A program made the translations under genes and the position numbers. Below the pieces are notes generated by a model. That model made no database searches. It was not told the origin of the DNA and was given only the letters and a program-made list of their open reading frames with translations. A stretch of 64,000 bases of DNA from a bacterium (GTDB lineage Bacteria > Bacillota > Clostridia > Oscillospirales > Ruminococcaceae): positions 62,001 through 126,000 of the forward strand of contig SFVK01000003.1 in NCBI GenBank assembly GCA_004561545.1. The letters are read 5' to 3'. The number at the start of each line of letters is the position of its first letter. Within the stretch, counting starts at the first letter, position 1. Positions 49,795 through 58,119 of the stretch are shown piece by piece.

Positions 49795-52179
49795 TCAGGC
49801 AAGGCCAAAAGCCAGACCCACACAGCGCACCGCAAAGGCCACAATCCAGGCGATGACGCACTGCATGAGCGCCACACCGGCGGCGGCGCGGGCGCTGCCC
49901 AGTTCCCGGCGGACGGCGGCAATAGCGGCCACGCAGGGGGTATAAAGCAGCGTAAACACCAGGAACACCATCGCCGTAAAGGGGGTGAACAGCGTGGCCA
50001 GCGCCTCGGTGCTGCCGCCCAACAGAACAGTGAGGGTGGAAACAACGCTCTCCTTGGCGGTAAAGCCGGTGATGAGCGCGGTGGAAACCCGCCAGTCGCC
50101 AAAGCCCAGCGGCGCGAACAGCGGCGCAATCAGGCTGCCGATCATGGCCAGCAGGCTGGCATCGGGGGTTTCGGCCACATTGAGGCGGCTGTCAAAGGTC
50201 TGCAGGAACCAGATCAGCACAGTGGCCACAAAGATGATGGTGAAGGCACGCTGGATGAAATCCCGGGCCTTTTCCCAGATCAGCTGCCCCACGCTGCGGG
50301 CGGAGGGCAGGCGGTAATTGGGAAGCTCCATCACAAAGGGCACCGGCTCACCGCGGAATTTGGTGTGCTTGAGAAGCAGCGCATACAGTATACCACAAAC
50401 AATGCCAAAAAGATAGAGGAAAATCATAACCGGCGCCCGAAGATTGCGGGGGAAGAACGCCGTGGTGAACAGCGCGTAGATGGGCAGCTTGGCGGAGCAG
50501 CTCATGAAGGGGGTGAGCAGGATGGTCATGCGGCGGTCCCGGTCGCTGGAGAGGGTGCGGGTGGCCATGATGGCGGGCACCGAGCAGCCGAAGCCGATGA
50601 GCATGGGCACAAAGCTGCGTCCCGAAAGACCGATGCGGCGCAGCAGCTTGTCCATGACGAACGCCACGCGGGCCATGTAACCGGTATCCTCCAGAATGGA
50701 GAGAAAGAAGAACAGGGTGACGATGGTGGGCAGAAAACTCAGCACGCTGCCCACGCCGGCAAAGATGCCGTCAATCACAAGGGAATGCACCACGGGGTTG
50801 ATGCCGTAGGCGGTCAGCCCGGCGTCCACCAGGCCGGTCACGGCGTCGATGCCCAGGGTCATCAGATCGGACAGCGCCGCGCCGATCACCCCGAAGGTCA
50901 GCCAGAACACCAGCGCCATAATGCCCAAAAAGCAGGGCAGAGCGGTGTATTTTCCGGTCAAAATCCGGTCGATGGCCACGCTGCGCCTGTGCTCCCGGCT
51001 CTCGCCGGGTTTGACCACCGTGGTGGCGCACAGCCCCTCGATGAAAGTGAACCGCATATCGGCCAGGGCTGCCTCCCGGTCAAGGCCGGTGGAGGTCTCC
51101 AGCTCGGTGATGGTGTGGCCCAGCAGATCCTTTTCGTTGCTGTCCAGCTGCAGGGCCTCCTCGATCAGGTGGTCGCCCTCCACCAGCTTGGTGGCGGCAA
51201 ATCGCAGCGGCAACCCGGCGGCGGCCGCGTGGTCCTCGATCAGATGGGCCACCGCATGGATGCAGCGGTGGACCGCGCCCCGGGGATCGTTGGGGTCCGC
51301 CCCGGCGGAACAGAAATCAATCCGCCCGGGCAGCTCGCGGTAGCGGGCCACATGGATGGCGTGGTCGATCAGCTCGTCAATGCCCTCGTTGCGGGCGGCC
51401 GAGATGGGCACCACCGGGATGCCCAGCAGCTCCTCCAGCTTGTTGACCATGATGGTGCCGCCGTTGGCGCGCACCTCGTCCATCATGTTCAGCGCCAGCA
51501 CCATGGGGGTGCCCAGTTCCATGAGCTGCATTGTCAGGTACAGATTGCGCTCAATGTTGGAGGCGTCCACAATGTTGATGATGCCCGAGGGTTTCTGGTT
51601 CAGGATAAAGTCCCGGGTCACAATCTCCTCGCTGGAATAGGGCGAGAGGGAATAAATGCCCGGCAGGTCGGTGACGGTGGCCTCGCTGTGGCCGCGGATC
51701 ACGCCGTCCTTGCGGTCCACCGTGACCCCGGGGAAATTGCCCACATGCTGGTTGGAGCCGGTGAGCTGGTTGAACAGCGTGGTCTTGCCGCAGTTCTGGT
51801 TGCCCGCCAGCGCAAAGGTCAGCGGCGCGTTTTTGGGGATGGGCGCCCCCGCCTTGCGGTTGTGGTAGCTCTGCGCCTTGCCCAGTTCCCCCACGCCGGG
51901 GTGCGCCACCACCTTATGGCGCTGCTCGGTGGGAGCGGCGCGGTCGGTGCTGTGGATCCCCTGGATCTCAATCTTTCTGGCGTCATCCAGGCGCAGCGTC
52001 AGCTCATAGCCCCGCAGCTCCACCTCAATGGGGTCCCCCATGGGCGCCACCTTGCGCAGCGTGACCTCGGTGCCCGGGGTCAACCCCATATCCAGCAGAT
52101 GGTGCCGCAATTCTCCGGTGCCGCCCACCACCTCAATGACGGCGTCCTGACCGACCTGCAATTCTGCAAGTGTCAACAT
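49795..52179 (-). CDS. feoB: Ferrous iron transporter, FeoA-FeoB fusion
   Basis: A 794-residue Fe(II) uptake protein. Residues 1 to about 75 are an SH3-like FeoA domain (TLAELQVGQDAVI, LLDMGLTPGTEVTL, LRGYELTLRLDDA). The G domain follows: G1 GNQNCGKTT at 126-134, then NFPGVTVDRKDG, G3 DLPGIYSL, and G4 LNMMDE. The rest is the membrane domain with two Gate motifs, including MLIGFGCSVPAIMATRTL with the Cys in the first gate. GGAGGGA precedes the start. Iron-dependent control is likely through the inverted repeat at the promoter. Confidence 0.96.
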   Translation of the reverse strand: MLTLAELQVGQDAVIEVVGGTGELRHHLLDMGLTPGTEVTLRKVAPMGDPIEVELRGYELTLRLDDARKIEIQGIHSTDRAAPTEQRHKVVAHPGVGELGKAQSYHNRKAGAPIPKNAPLTFALAGNQNCGKTTLFNQLTGSNQHVGNFPGVTVDRKDGVIRGHSEATVTDLPGIYSLSPYSSEEIVTRDFILNQKPSGIINIVDASNIERNLYLTMQLMELGTPMVLALNMMDEVRANGGTIMVNKLEELLGIPVVPISAARNEGIDELIDHAIHVARYRELPGRIDFCSAGADPNDPRGAVHRCIHAVAHLIEDHAAAAGLPLRFAATKLVEGDHLIEEALQLDSNEKDLLGHTITELETSTGLDREAALADMRFTFIEGLCATTVVKPGESREHRRSVAIDRILTGKYTALPCFLGIMALVFWLTFGVIGAALSDLMTLGIDAVTGLVDAGLTAYGINPVVHSLVIDGIFAGVGSVLSFLPTIVTLFFFLSILEDTGYMARVAFVMDKLLRRIGLSGRSFVPMLIGFGCSVPAIMATRTLSSDRDRRMTILLTPFMSCSAKLPIYALFTTAFFPRNLRAPVMIFLYLFGIVCGILYALLLKHTKFRGEPVPFVMELPNYRLPSARSVGQLIWEKARDFIQRAFTIIFVATVLIWFLQTFDSRLNVAETPDASLLAMIGSLIAPLFAPLGFGDWRVSTALITGFTAKESVVSTLTVLLGGSTEALATLFTPFTAMVFLVFTLLYTPCVAAIAAVRRELGSARAAAGVALMQCVIAWIVAFAVRCVGLAFGLA

Positions 52180-52228
52180 TTTGCCAATCCCTCCATCATC
52201 AAAACATCCAAATTCCTTGGGAACGCCT

Positions 52229-52259
52229 AAAGTTTACCACAACTAACTTTCCCCGTCAA
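52229..52259 (-). promoter_or_regulatory. feoB promoter with an inverted repeat
   Basis: On the minus strand TTGACG (52259-52254) and TAAACT (52236-52231) have a 17-base spacer. AAAGTT (52229-52234) and AACTTT (52245-52250) form an inverted repeat over the -10 box and part of the spacer, a candidate iron-regulator site (DtxR- or Fur-like). Confidence 0.6.
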
Positions 52260-52358
52260 TACCTCTGACTCTCCTTTTTAAAAAGAGAATCCGCGGGAAA
52301 ATGTTGCACAATTTCTTCTTTTGCCGTCCCCTGTCTTGCCGCATTTTGCCGAAATTGA

Positions 52359-52397
52359 TATTTATACATTGACATTGAATATTTATGTATTTATACT
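52359..52397 (+). promoter_or_regulatory. Amino acid ABC operon promoter with TATTTAT repeats
   Basis: TTGACA (52369-52374) and TATACT (52392-52397) have a 17-base spacer. Three TATTTAT copies begin at 52359, 52380 and 52388; the first two are 21 bases apart, two helical turns. They could be a regulator site, for example ArgR-like, which is inference. The rest of 52180-52479 has no gene. Confidence 0.75.
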
Positions 52398-52404
52398 AAG
52401 GTCT

Positions 52405-52445
52405 ATGCCGGAATCGGCATTTGGGGGAAGAGGGAATTTCCCCCA
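52405..52445 (+). other. Two tandem hairpins in the amino acid transporter leader
   Basis: ATGCCG-GAAT-CGGCAT (52405-52420) is followed by TGGGGGA...TCCCCCA (52422-52428 with 52439-52445, staggered by one base). They lie directly after the transcription start and 34 bases before the first gene. They could stabilise the message; no T run follows. Confidence 0.5.
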
Positions 52446-52479
52446 CAAAGAATGATTGAAGGAATAAGAGGGAATACAC

Positions 52480-53265
52480 ATGAAAAAGGCACTTTCTGTT
52501 CTGACCGCCGCCGCTTTGGTGATGAGCCTGGCCGCCTGCGGTTCTTCCGCCTCCAGCGCCGCCTCCTCCGAGGCGTCCGGGGAACTGACCACCGTGGAAG
52601 CCGGCAAGCTGATTATGGCCACCAACGCCACTTTCCCGCCGTACGAGATGACCACCGATGCCGGCGATTTTGAGGGCATCGACGTGGAGATCGCCGGCGC
52701 CATCGCCGAAAAGCTGGGCCTTGAGCTCCAGATTGACGACATGGATTTTGACGCCGCGCTGCTGTCCGTGCAGCAGGGCAAGGCCGACATTGTCATGGCC
52801 GGCGTCTCTGTCACCGAGGACCGTCTGCTGGTCATGGATTTCTCGGATTCCTACGCCACCGGCATCCAGTCCATCATCGTGCCCGAGGATTCCGACATTG
52901 CCTCCGCCGATGACCTGGCGGGCCACATGATCGGCTGCCAGCGCGGCACCACCGGCTATATTTACTGCTCCGATGATTTCGGTGATGAGAGCGTCACCGC
53001 CTACGACAACGGCCTGACCGCCGTGCAGGCTCTGGCCAACGGCCAGGTGGACTGTGTGGTGATCGATAACGCTCCCGCCCAGGAGTTCGTTGCCGCCAAC
53101 CCCGGCCTGAAGATCCTCGACACCTCCTATGTGGAGGAAGAGTACGCCATCGGCATGGGCAAGGGCAACACCGCCATGCTGGAGGCCGTAAACGGCGCCC
53201 TGGCTGACCTGAAGGAGGACGGCACCATCCAGATCATCGTGGACAAGTATATCTCTGCCGAATAA
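52480..53265 (+). CDS. Polar amino acid ABC transporter, substrate-binding lipoprotein
   Basis: A 261-residue binding protein. The lipoprotein signal is residues 1-20, with lipobox LAAC and lipidated Cys20, then a Ser/Ala-rich linker. The mature SBP_bac_3 domain has IMATNATFPPYEM, GIDVEIAGAIAEKLG, VMAGVSVTEDRLLVMDFS, GCQRGTTGY and VDCVVIDNAPA. MDFSDSYATG carries the usual ligand-binding Asp region. The ligand is probably a polar amino acid such as Arg, Gln or Cys, but cannot be fixed. AAGAGGG precedes the start. A partial terminator after it would give more binding protein than membrane components. Confidence 0.93.
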   Translation: MKKALSVLTAAALVMSLAACGSSASSAASSEASGELTTVEAGKLIMATNATFPPYEMTTDAGDFEGIDVEIAGAIAEKLGLELQIDDMDFDAALLSVQQGKADIVMAGVSVTEDRLLVMDFSDSYATGIQSIIVPEDSDIASADDLAGHMIGCQRGTTGYIYCSDDFGDESVTAYDNGLTAVQALANGQVDCVVIDNAPAQEFVAANPGLKILDTSYVEEEYAIGMGKGNTAMLEAVNGALADLKEDGTIQIIVDKYISAE

Positions 53266-53284
53266 GCAGATCCCGAAAACAACC

Positions 53285-53331
53285 GGGAGGGGACTTTGCG
53301 GCGCTACGCCGTCAGCGGCCCCCTCCCTTTT
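53285..53331 (+). terminator. Intercistronic attenuator after the binding-protein gene
   Basis: GGGAGGGG (53285-53292) pairs with CCCCTCCC (53320-53327), with an inner hairpin in the loop and TTTT after. It lies between genes of one operon, so it probably lowers downstream expression rather than ending the transcript fully. Confidence 0.7.
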
Positions 53332-53353
53332 ATCGTGAAAGGTGGACAGGGAA

Positions 53354-54121
53354 ATGGCGGAATTGTTTGAGACACTCTCCGCACTGAGCAAAAGCGGCAC
53401 AACGCTCAATTTTTGGGAGAATTTCTTTGTGAAATTCTATCAGGCTTTTCTTCAGGCCGACCGCTGGCAGCTCTATCTCAAAGGTGTGGGAACCACGCTG
53501 GTGGTAACGGCGCTGGCACTTGCTCTGGGCGTGGTGCTGGGCAGTGTGGTGGCGCTGGTGCGTGTGGCTCACGACCAGCAGCGTCCCCATCGCCGGAACC
53601 CTGTTCTGGGTTTCTTCAACGCAATCTGCAAGGTATATGCCACCGTGATTCGCGGCACCCCCATGATGGTGCAGCTCCTCATCATGAGTATGGTGGTGTT
53701 CCAATCCAGCCGCAACTTTACAGCGGTGGGCGCTCTGACGCTGGGCATCAACTCGGGCGCCTATGTGTCCGAAATCATCCGCGGCGGCCTGATGGCCGTG
53801 GACCCCGGCCAGATGGAAGCGGGCCGCAGCCTGGGGCTTAATTATATGACCACCATGGTGCTGATCATCATTCCCCAGGCCATCCGCTCGGTGCTGCCCT
53901 CCCTGGGCAACGAGTTCATCATCCTGCTCAAGGATACCTCGCTCATCACTGTCATTGGCGGCAAGGAACTGCTCTATGCGGCCCAGGGCATTATGAACCG
54001 CACCTACGAGGCCATGTTCCCGCTGCTGGGCACTGCCGCCATCTATCTGGTGCTGGTCATGGTGTTCAGCTGGCTGCTGGGCAAGCTGGAAAGGAGGCTG
54101 CGTCAAAGTGATCGTCGTTAA
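53354..54121 (+). CDS. Polar amino acid ABC transporter, permease
   Basis: A 255-residue HEQ-type permease with about five helices. LYLKGVGTTLVVTALALALGVVLG begins the membrane domain. VYATVIRGTPMMVQLLI and GAYVSEIIRGGLMAV are family signatures, and EAGRSLGLNYMTTMVLIIIPQAIRSVLPSLGNEFI is the EAA loop region that docks the ATPase. ACAGGGA precedes the ATG at 53354; a GTG four codons upstream is possible. The gene overlaps the ATPase gene by 14 bases. Confidence 0.93.
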   Translation: MAELFETLSALSKSGTTLNFWENFFVKFYQAFLQADRWQLYLKGVGTTLVVTALALALGVVLGSVVALVRVAHDQQRPHRRNPVLGFFNAICKVYATVIRGTPMMVQLLIMSMVVFQSSRNFTAVGALTLGINSGAYVSEIIRGGLMAVDPGQMEAGRSLGLNYMTTMVLIIIPQAIRSVLPSLGNEFIILLKDTSLITVIGGKELLYAAQGIMNRTYEAMFPLLGTAAIYLVLVMVFSWLLGKLERRLRQSDRR

Positions 54122-54824
54122 GGGATTGAAAAAAGATTTTGACGGCTTTTCGGTACTCAACGGTATTGATCTGACCGTCAACAAGGGCGATGTGGTTTGC
54201 ATTGTCGGCCCCTCCGGCTGCGGCAAGTCCACCTTTCTGCGCTGCCTGACCCGTCTGGAGGAACCCACCGGAGGCACCGTGGAGCTGGACGGCACAGAAG
54301 TGACCGAGAAGGACATCGACACCATCCGCGCCCGCATGGGCATGGTGTTCCAGCACTTCAACCTGTTCCCGCACCTGACCGTCAAAAAGAACATCACGCT
54401 GGCCCCGGTGCGCCTGGGCCGCATGAGCCAGCAAGCCGCCGACGCCCGCGCCATGGAGCTGCTGCAGCGCATCGGCCTGGCCGACAAGGCGGACACCTAC
54501 CCCAATATGCTCTCGGGCGGCCAGAAGCAGCGCATTGCCATTGTGCGTGCCCTTGCCATGGACCCCGAAGTTCTGCTCTTTGACGAGCCGACCAGCGCGC
54601 TGGACCCCGAAATGGTGGGCGAGGTGCTGGAACTGATGAAAGAACTGGCCCGGGACGGCATGACCATGGTGGTGGTCACCCACGAGATGGGCTTTGCCCG
54701 CGAGGTGGCCAACCGGGTGATCTTCATCGATGAGGGGGTCATCAAGGTGGACAAGCCCCCGCAGGAGTTCTTTAAGGACCCCGAAAACCCGCGCCTCAAA
54801 GCGTTTTTGTCCAAGGTGCTGTAA
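54108..54824 (+). CDS. Polar amino acid ABC transporter, ATPase (GlnQ-type)
   Basis: A 238-residue ATPase energising the importer. Walker A is VGPSGCGKSTFLRC at about 33-46, Q-loop MVFQHFNLFPHLTV, signature MLSGGQKQRIAIVRAL, Walker B VLLFDEPTSALDPE, and switch VVTHEMGFA. Length is typical for GlnQ/ArtP proteins. The start is GTG at 54108, after AAAGGAGG inside the permease gene, so translation is coupled. A terminator follows. Confidence 0.95.
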   Translation: MIVVKGLKKDFDGFSVLNGIDLTVNKGDVVCIVGPSGCGKSTFLRCLTRLEEPTGGTVELDGTEVTEKDIDTIRARMGMVFQHFNLFPHLTVKKNITLAPVRLGRMSQQAADARAMELLQRIGLADKADTYPNMLSGGQKQRIAIVRALAMDPEVLLFDEPTSALDPEMVGEVLELMKELARDGMTMVVVTHEMGFAREVANRVIFIDEGVIKVDKPPQEFFKDPENPRLKAFLSKVL

Positions 54825-54842
54825 ACAGTCATCCAACAGCAA

Positions 54843-54879
54843 CAGCCCCGCCGCAGTGTTGATTTCTGCGACGGGGCTG
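54843..54879 (+). terminator. Terminator of the amino acid transporter operon
   Basis: CAGCCCCG and CGCAG pair with CTGCG and CGGGGCTG with a small mismatch, followed by ATATTTTAT. It may also serve the convergent AAA+ gene. Confidence 0.75.
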
Positions 54880-54923
54880 ATATTTTATCTGTGGCATTTT
54901 TGTGGATGCGGCGGGGAAGCGGC

Positions 54924-56990
54924 TTACTCTTCCAGCTCAAAATCTCCCGGCAGCAGCAGCTCCAGCGGCGCACCTGGGTCGGCGATGAGCCGCTTGGACT
55001 GGTTGAGGATGGCCTTTTCCAGCGTGTTGCGGGCCATACGGCCGTTGCCGTTGGAGGCGGCATCCTCGGCCTGCTTGCGGTCATAATAGGCGGTCAGCGG
55101 CATACAGCAGCTTTCGTCCAGCGTATAGCCCTTGCCCCTGGCAATGCTTTTGGTGATGGACAGCAGCTCGGCGCCGGTGTAGTCGGGGAACTCGATCTGG
55201 TTGGGGAATCGGCTGGCCAGCCCGGAGTTGGCGGTCAGAAAGACCGACATTTCTTTGCTGTACCCCGCCAGAATCACCACCAGATCGTTGCGGTGGTCCT
55301 CAATGCCCTTCACCAGCGTGTCGATGGCTTCCAGGCCAAAGCTGTCCTCCCGGTCGCGATACAGGCTGTACGCCTCATCGATGAAGAGAACACCGCCCAG
55401 CGCACTCTGAATGACCTGGTTGGTCAGCGGCGCGGTGTGGCCCACATAGCGGCCCACCAGATCGGCGCGGCTGACCTCCACCAGCTGGCCGCCGCGCAGT
55501 GCGCCGATGGCCTTGAGGTATTTGGCCAGCACCCGGGCAATGGTGGTTTTTCCGGTGCCCGGATTGCCGGTAAAGATCATGTGCATATTCACATCGGCGG
55601 TGGGAAGCCCCTGCGCCTTGCGCCGCTGCTGGGCCTGCACGTTGCCGGCAATGTCCCGCACAAAGGTTTTGACCTCGGCAAGCCCCACAATGGCGTCCAG
55701 CTCGGCCTCCACGGCCTCCACATCGCCGCGGTACTGCCGGGGCAGAAGAGCCAGCAGGTCAAAGGGCTCGCCGCCGCCCACGGCGGCCATCAGGCGGCGA
55801 TCCTGTACCGTCAGCCTTGCGGCGGTGCCCGGAGCGGGGACCGTCTCGGCGTCCAGCACATACTCAGCCAAAGCGCGGTAAATCCCGTCCACATACTCCC
55901 GCATGGCGGTCATGCCGCTGGTTTTACCGTACTGTCCGGCCACCAGATCCCGCACGTCAGCCCCCATGGTCAGCGCCAGCCCGCACTGGGCACGCACCCG
56001 CTGTGCCAGATGGTTGAGCTCCCGCGCCGCAATGGCCGCAAGGCTTTCCGGTGTGAAGGGCTCGGTTTTGCAGATGTCCCCCTCCAGCGCGTCCACAAAC
56101 CGGGCGCCGAACCGGTCGGCCAGTGCGGACTCGCCTTTTTCCGAGAAAAACACAAAATATTTTCCCGCCGCCTGTAATTCACCAATGGCCCCCGGCGCCA
56201 GCGCGGTGCCCACATCCACCAGAATGCCCCGTTGTAACACATAGCGGTTGGTCAGAGGCAGTGTGCCGTCAATGGCCAGCGTGGCCAGCATATTCAGATA
56301 ATTGGCCGCGCAGCTCTCATAATGGTCAAAGGCCAGAACCTCGGCGCTGGATTGCAGCGCAGCGTACAGATCCTGCAAAAACAGCTTTTCCTGCGCCGGA
56401 CCGGGATAGAGCGAGAGGTCCATCGTCTCGATGAGATTGCTTTTCAGCAGTCCGCGGCCCGCCATCTCGTCCACAATGCAGGTCAGAGCATAGTGACGCC
56501 CGGTGCCCCGCGGCCCGCACAGCAGCATACTGCCCCGGGCGTGGGCCGCGTCGGCGGTGCCCATCACAAAGGGGCGGCGGAAGGCCTTGACCACCTGCCC
56601 CACAAAGGCGTCCTGCCCCAGAACCTGGCTGCGCACCCGGTCCGCCAGTCCGTTAAAACCGGCGGCGTCCGGTTTGCTTTCCTGTGCCGGGACGGGGACG
56701 GGCTGCGCTGTTTTGCCGCCCAGCAGCCCGTCCTGCCGCAGCGTCTGGGTCAGTTCGTTGCTCATGCGGCGCACGCTGTCTGCGGTGGCGGCGCTGGCCC
56801 GCTGCACGGCGTCCAGCGCATCGGAAGCCGACTTCTGCCGCTTCTGGGCGGCGCCCAGGGCGTCCAACTGGGCCTGCATCTCGTTCAGGCTGTCCCGCGC
56901 GGCGTCGCTCTCCTGCTTACTGGCGGAGCTGTACCGCCGTCCGCCGGTTACGCTGCGCACCCAGGCATCATATTGATCTTCAAGGCTCAT
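54924..56990 (-). CDS. Two-domain AAA+ ATPase (CbbX/SpoVK-like)
   Basis: A 688-residue AAA+ protein. Residues 20-90 form a Gln/Ala-rich coiled coil. The first AAA-like domain (about 115-330) has a degenerate Walker A, GPRGTGRH at 159-166 with His for Lys, and a degenerate Walker B. The second (about 430-688) is CbbX-like with GNPGTGKTT at 475-483, GVLFIDEAYSLYR at 533-545 and GLASRFPNQIEF as sensor/arginine region. It probably remodels a partner protein. The ATG at 56990 follows GAGAGGAG and overlaps the upstream Cys-Ala gene by 11 bases; that product, or the radical SAM enzyme, is the likely client. Confidence 0.85.
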   Translation of the reverse strand: MSLEDQYDAWVRSVTGGRRYSSASKQESDAARDSLNEMQAQLDALGAAQKRQKSASDALDAVQRASAATADSVRRMSNELTQTLRQDGLLGGKTAQPVPVPAQESKPDAAGFNGLADRVRSQVLGQDAFVGQVVKAFRRPFVMGTADAAHARGSMLLCGPRGTGRHYALTCIVDEMAGRGLLKSNLIETMDLSLYPGPAQEKLFLQDLYAALQSSAEVLAFDHYESCAANYLNMLATLAIDGTLPLTNRYVLQRGILVDVGTALAPGAIGELQAAGKYFVFFSEKGESALADRFGARFVDALEGDICKTEPFTPESLAAIAARELNHLAQRVRAQCGLALTMGADVRDLVAGQYGKTSGMTAMREYVDGIYRALAEYVLDAETVPAPGTAARLTVQDRRLMAAVGGGEPFDLLALLPRQYRGDVEAVEAELDAIVGLAEVKTFVRDIAGNVQAQQRRKAQGLPTADVNMHMIFTGNPGTGKTTIARVLAKYLKAIGALRGGQLVEVSRADLVGRYVGHTAPLTNQVIQSALGGVLFIDEAYSLYRDREDSFGLEAIDTLVKGIEDHRNDLVVILAGYSKEMSVFLTANSGLASRFPNQIEFPDYTGAELLSITKSIARGKGYTLDESCCMPLTAYYDRKQAEDAASNGNGRMARNTLEKAILNQSKRLIADPGAPLELLLPGDFELEE

Positions 56991-58119
56991 GGGGCGTCTC
57001 CTCTCTGTCTGCGTCACGGGACGCGGTTACGGTGATCCGATAAAAATTCTTGGCGCTGCATCCTGCCCGTCCGCCACCCGCACAGGCGCAGGCGCAGGCA
57101 CAGCTGGAAACGCAGGCACAGGCGCAGGCGCAACCCGAATGGTTGCTGGTTCCGCTGCGCCGTCCGGCACCGCCGCCACGGGTGGTGCCGCCCCCGGCCC
57201 GGAAGTTGGCCGGCGGGTCCACCGGATGGTACCCGGCGGGCGGGGGAAGGGTACGGGCCACATGAATCACATGGGCGCCGTTGGAATACCAGAGCCAGTC
57301 ATCGGGGTCCTCCTCCCCAAAACCGCCCTCCCAAGTGGCCCGGCGGGTGTTGAGAAACACCAGCAGGAGGACCAGCACAAATACAATCAGGAACCCGATC
57401 AGCAGGGCGTCCCCGCTGTCGTCCTCCTCATAGTACATCTCGTTGGCGGCGGCCGCCGCGTTGGGGTCCAGCCCGGCGGCGCTTTCTGCGGGAAGGGTGA
57501 CGGACACCGTGACCCGCTCCCCGTGGCCCAGGTTCTGGAAGGTCCAGACATAGTAGCCGTTTTCCAGCGCTCCGTCCTCCGCCGTCATGCCGTCCACCGC
57601 ACGCCAGCGGATGGTCAGCTGCTTCACGCACAGATCCTCAAACCAGCCCGGAGTAAAGGCATAGTCCGCGCCGCCCTCCCCGTTGAGCAGGAACAGGTGG
57701 GACTGATGGACCCGGAAGGCAAAGTGTACGTTGCTCTTCTGGCCGTTGGCAGCGGCCACGTCGGGGGCGTAGTACCGGTTGGTAAAGACCACCTTGGCAA
57801 AGGCGCCTTCCCCGTTCATAGCCCTCACGTCGCTCACCGTGTCGGGGGTCAGGTTTTCCAGACTGTCGTTGTGGGGGTTGGGCAGGCCGATCTTGACCCA
57901 GCTCAGCGGTTCGTCCGCACTGCCCCCGATCACGTTCCAGTCAATTTCGTAGGTGATGTCAGCGGTGCCGTCCGCCCGGGGGTCCACCGTCACCACATAA
58001 TTTGCGATCTCGTCCAGGTCGCCCTCATCCGCCCGGGCGGGCAGGGCCAGCAGCGGCAGGACCAGCAGCAGGACCAGCGACGCCCACAGCCGGGTCATGG
58101 AAAGTTTCAGTTGTCTCAT
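56980..58119 (-). CDS. Membrane protein with a C-terminal Cys-Ala repeat
   Basis: A 379-residue protein. Signal peptide 1-30 (cleavage after LPARA) leads into a beta-rich extracytoplasmic domain (about 33-235, DUF2207-like in style) starting YVVTVDPRADGTADITYEID. One membrane helix spans 239-257, and the cytosolic tail is Gly-rich with DPDDWLWYSNGAHVIHVART. At 330-354 come nine Cys: alternating Cys-Ala in two groups of four (C330-C336 and C340-C346) and Cys354 in GGGRAGCS, then a conserved-looking KNFYRITVT end. The stop of the radical SAM gene abuts its start and GGGAGGG precedes it. The tail is a candidate modification or metal site. Confidence 0.75.
   Translation of the reverse strand: MRQLKLSMTRLWASLVLLLVLPLLALPARADEGDLDEIANYVVTVDPRADGTADITYEIDWNVIGGSADEPLSWVKIGLPNPHNDSLENLTPDTVSDVRAMNGEGAFAKVVFTNRYYAPDVAAANGQKSNVHFAFRVHQSHLFLLNGEGGADYAFTPGWFEDLCVKQLTIRWRAVDGMTAEDGALENGYYVWTFQNLGHGERVTVSVTLPAESAAGLDPNAAAAANEMYYEEDDSGDALLIGFLIVFVLVLLLVFLNTRRATWEGGFGEEDPDDWLWYSNGAHVIHVARTLPPPAGYHPVDPPANFRAGGGTTRGGGAGRRSGTSNHSGCACACACVSSCACACACAGGGRAGCSAKNFYRITVTASRDADREETPHEP

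Noticed and set aside
49648..52230. An 860-codon plus-strand frame opposite feoB
   Set aside because: Shadow of the FeoA-FeoB coding strand; no motif, no ribosome site.
53285..53331. End of the amino acid transporter operon at the binding-protein gene
   Set aside because: The permease and ATPase follow in the same direction with no new clear promoter, so the hairpin is treated as a partial attenuator.
57058..57132. Reading the GCAGGC-type repeat as a DNA repeat or CRISPR-like element
   Set aside because: Units are only six bases, imperfect, and explained by the Cys-Ala codons of a coding region; no spacers.
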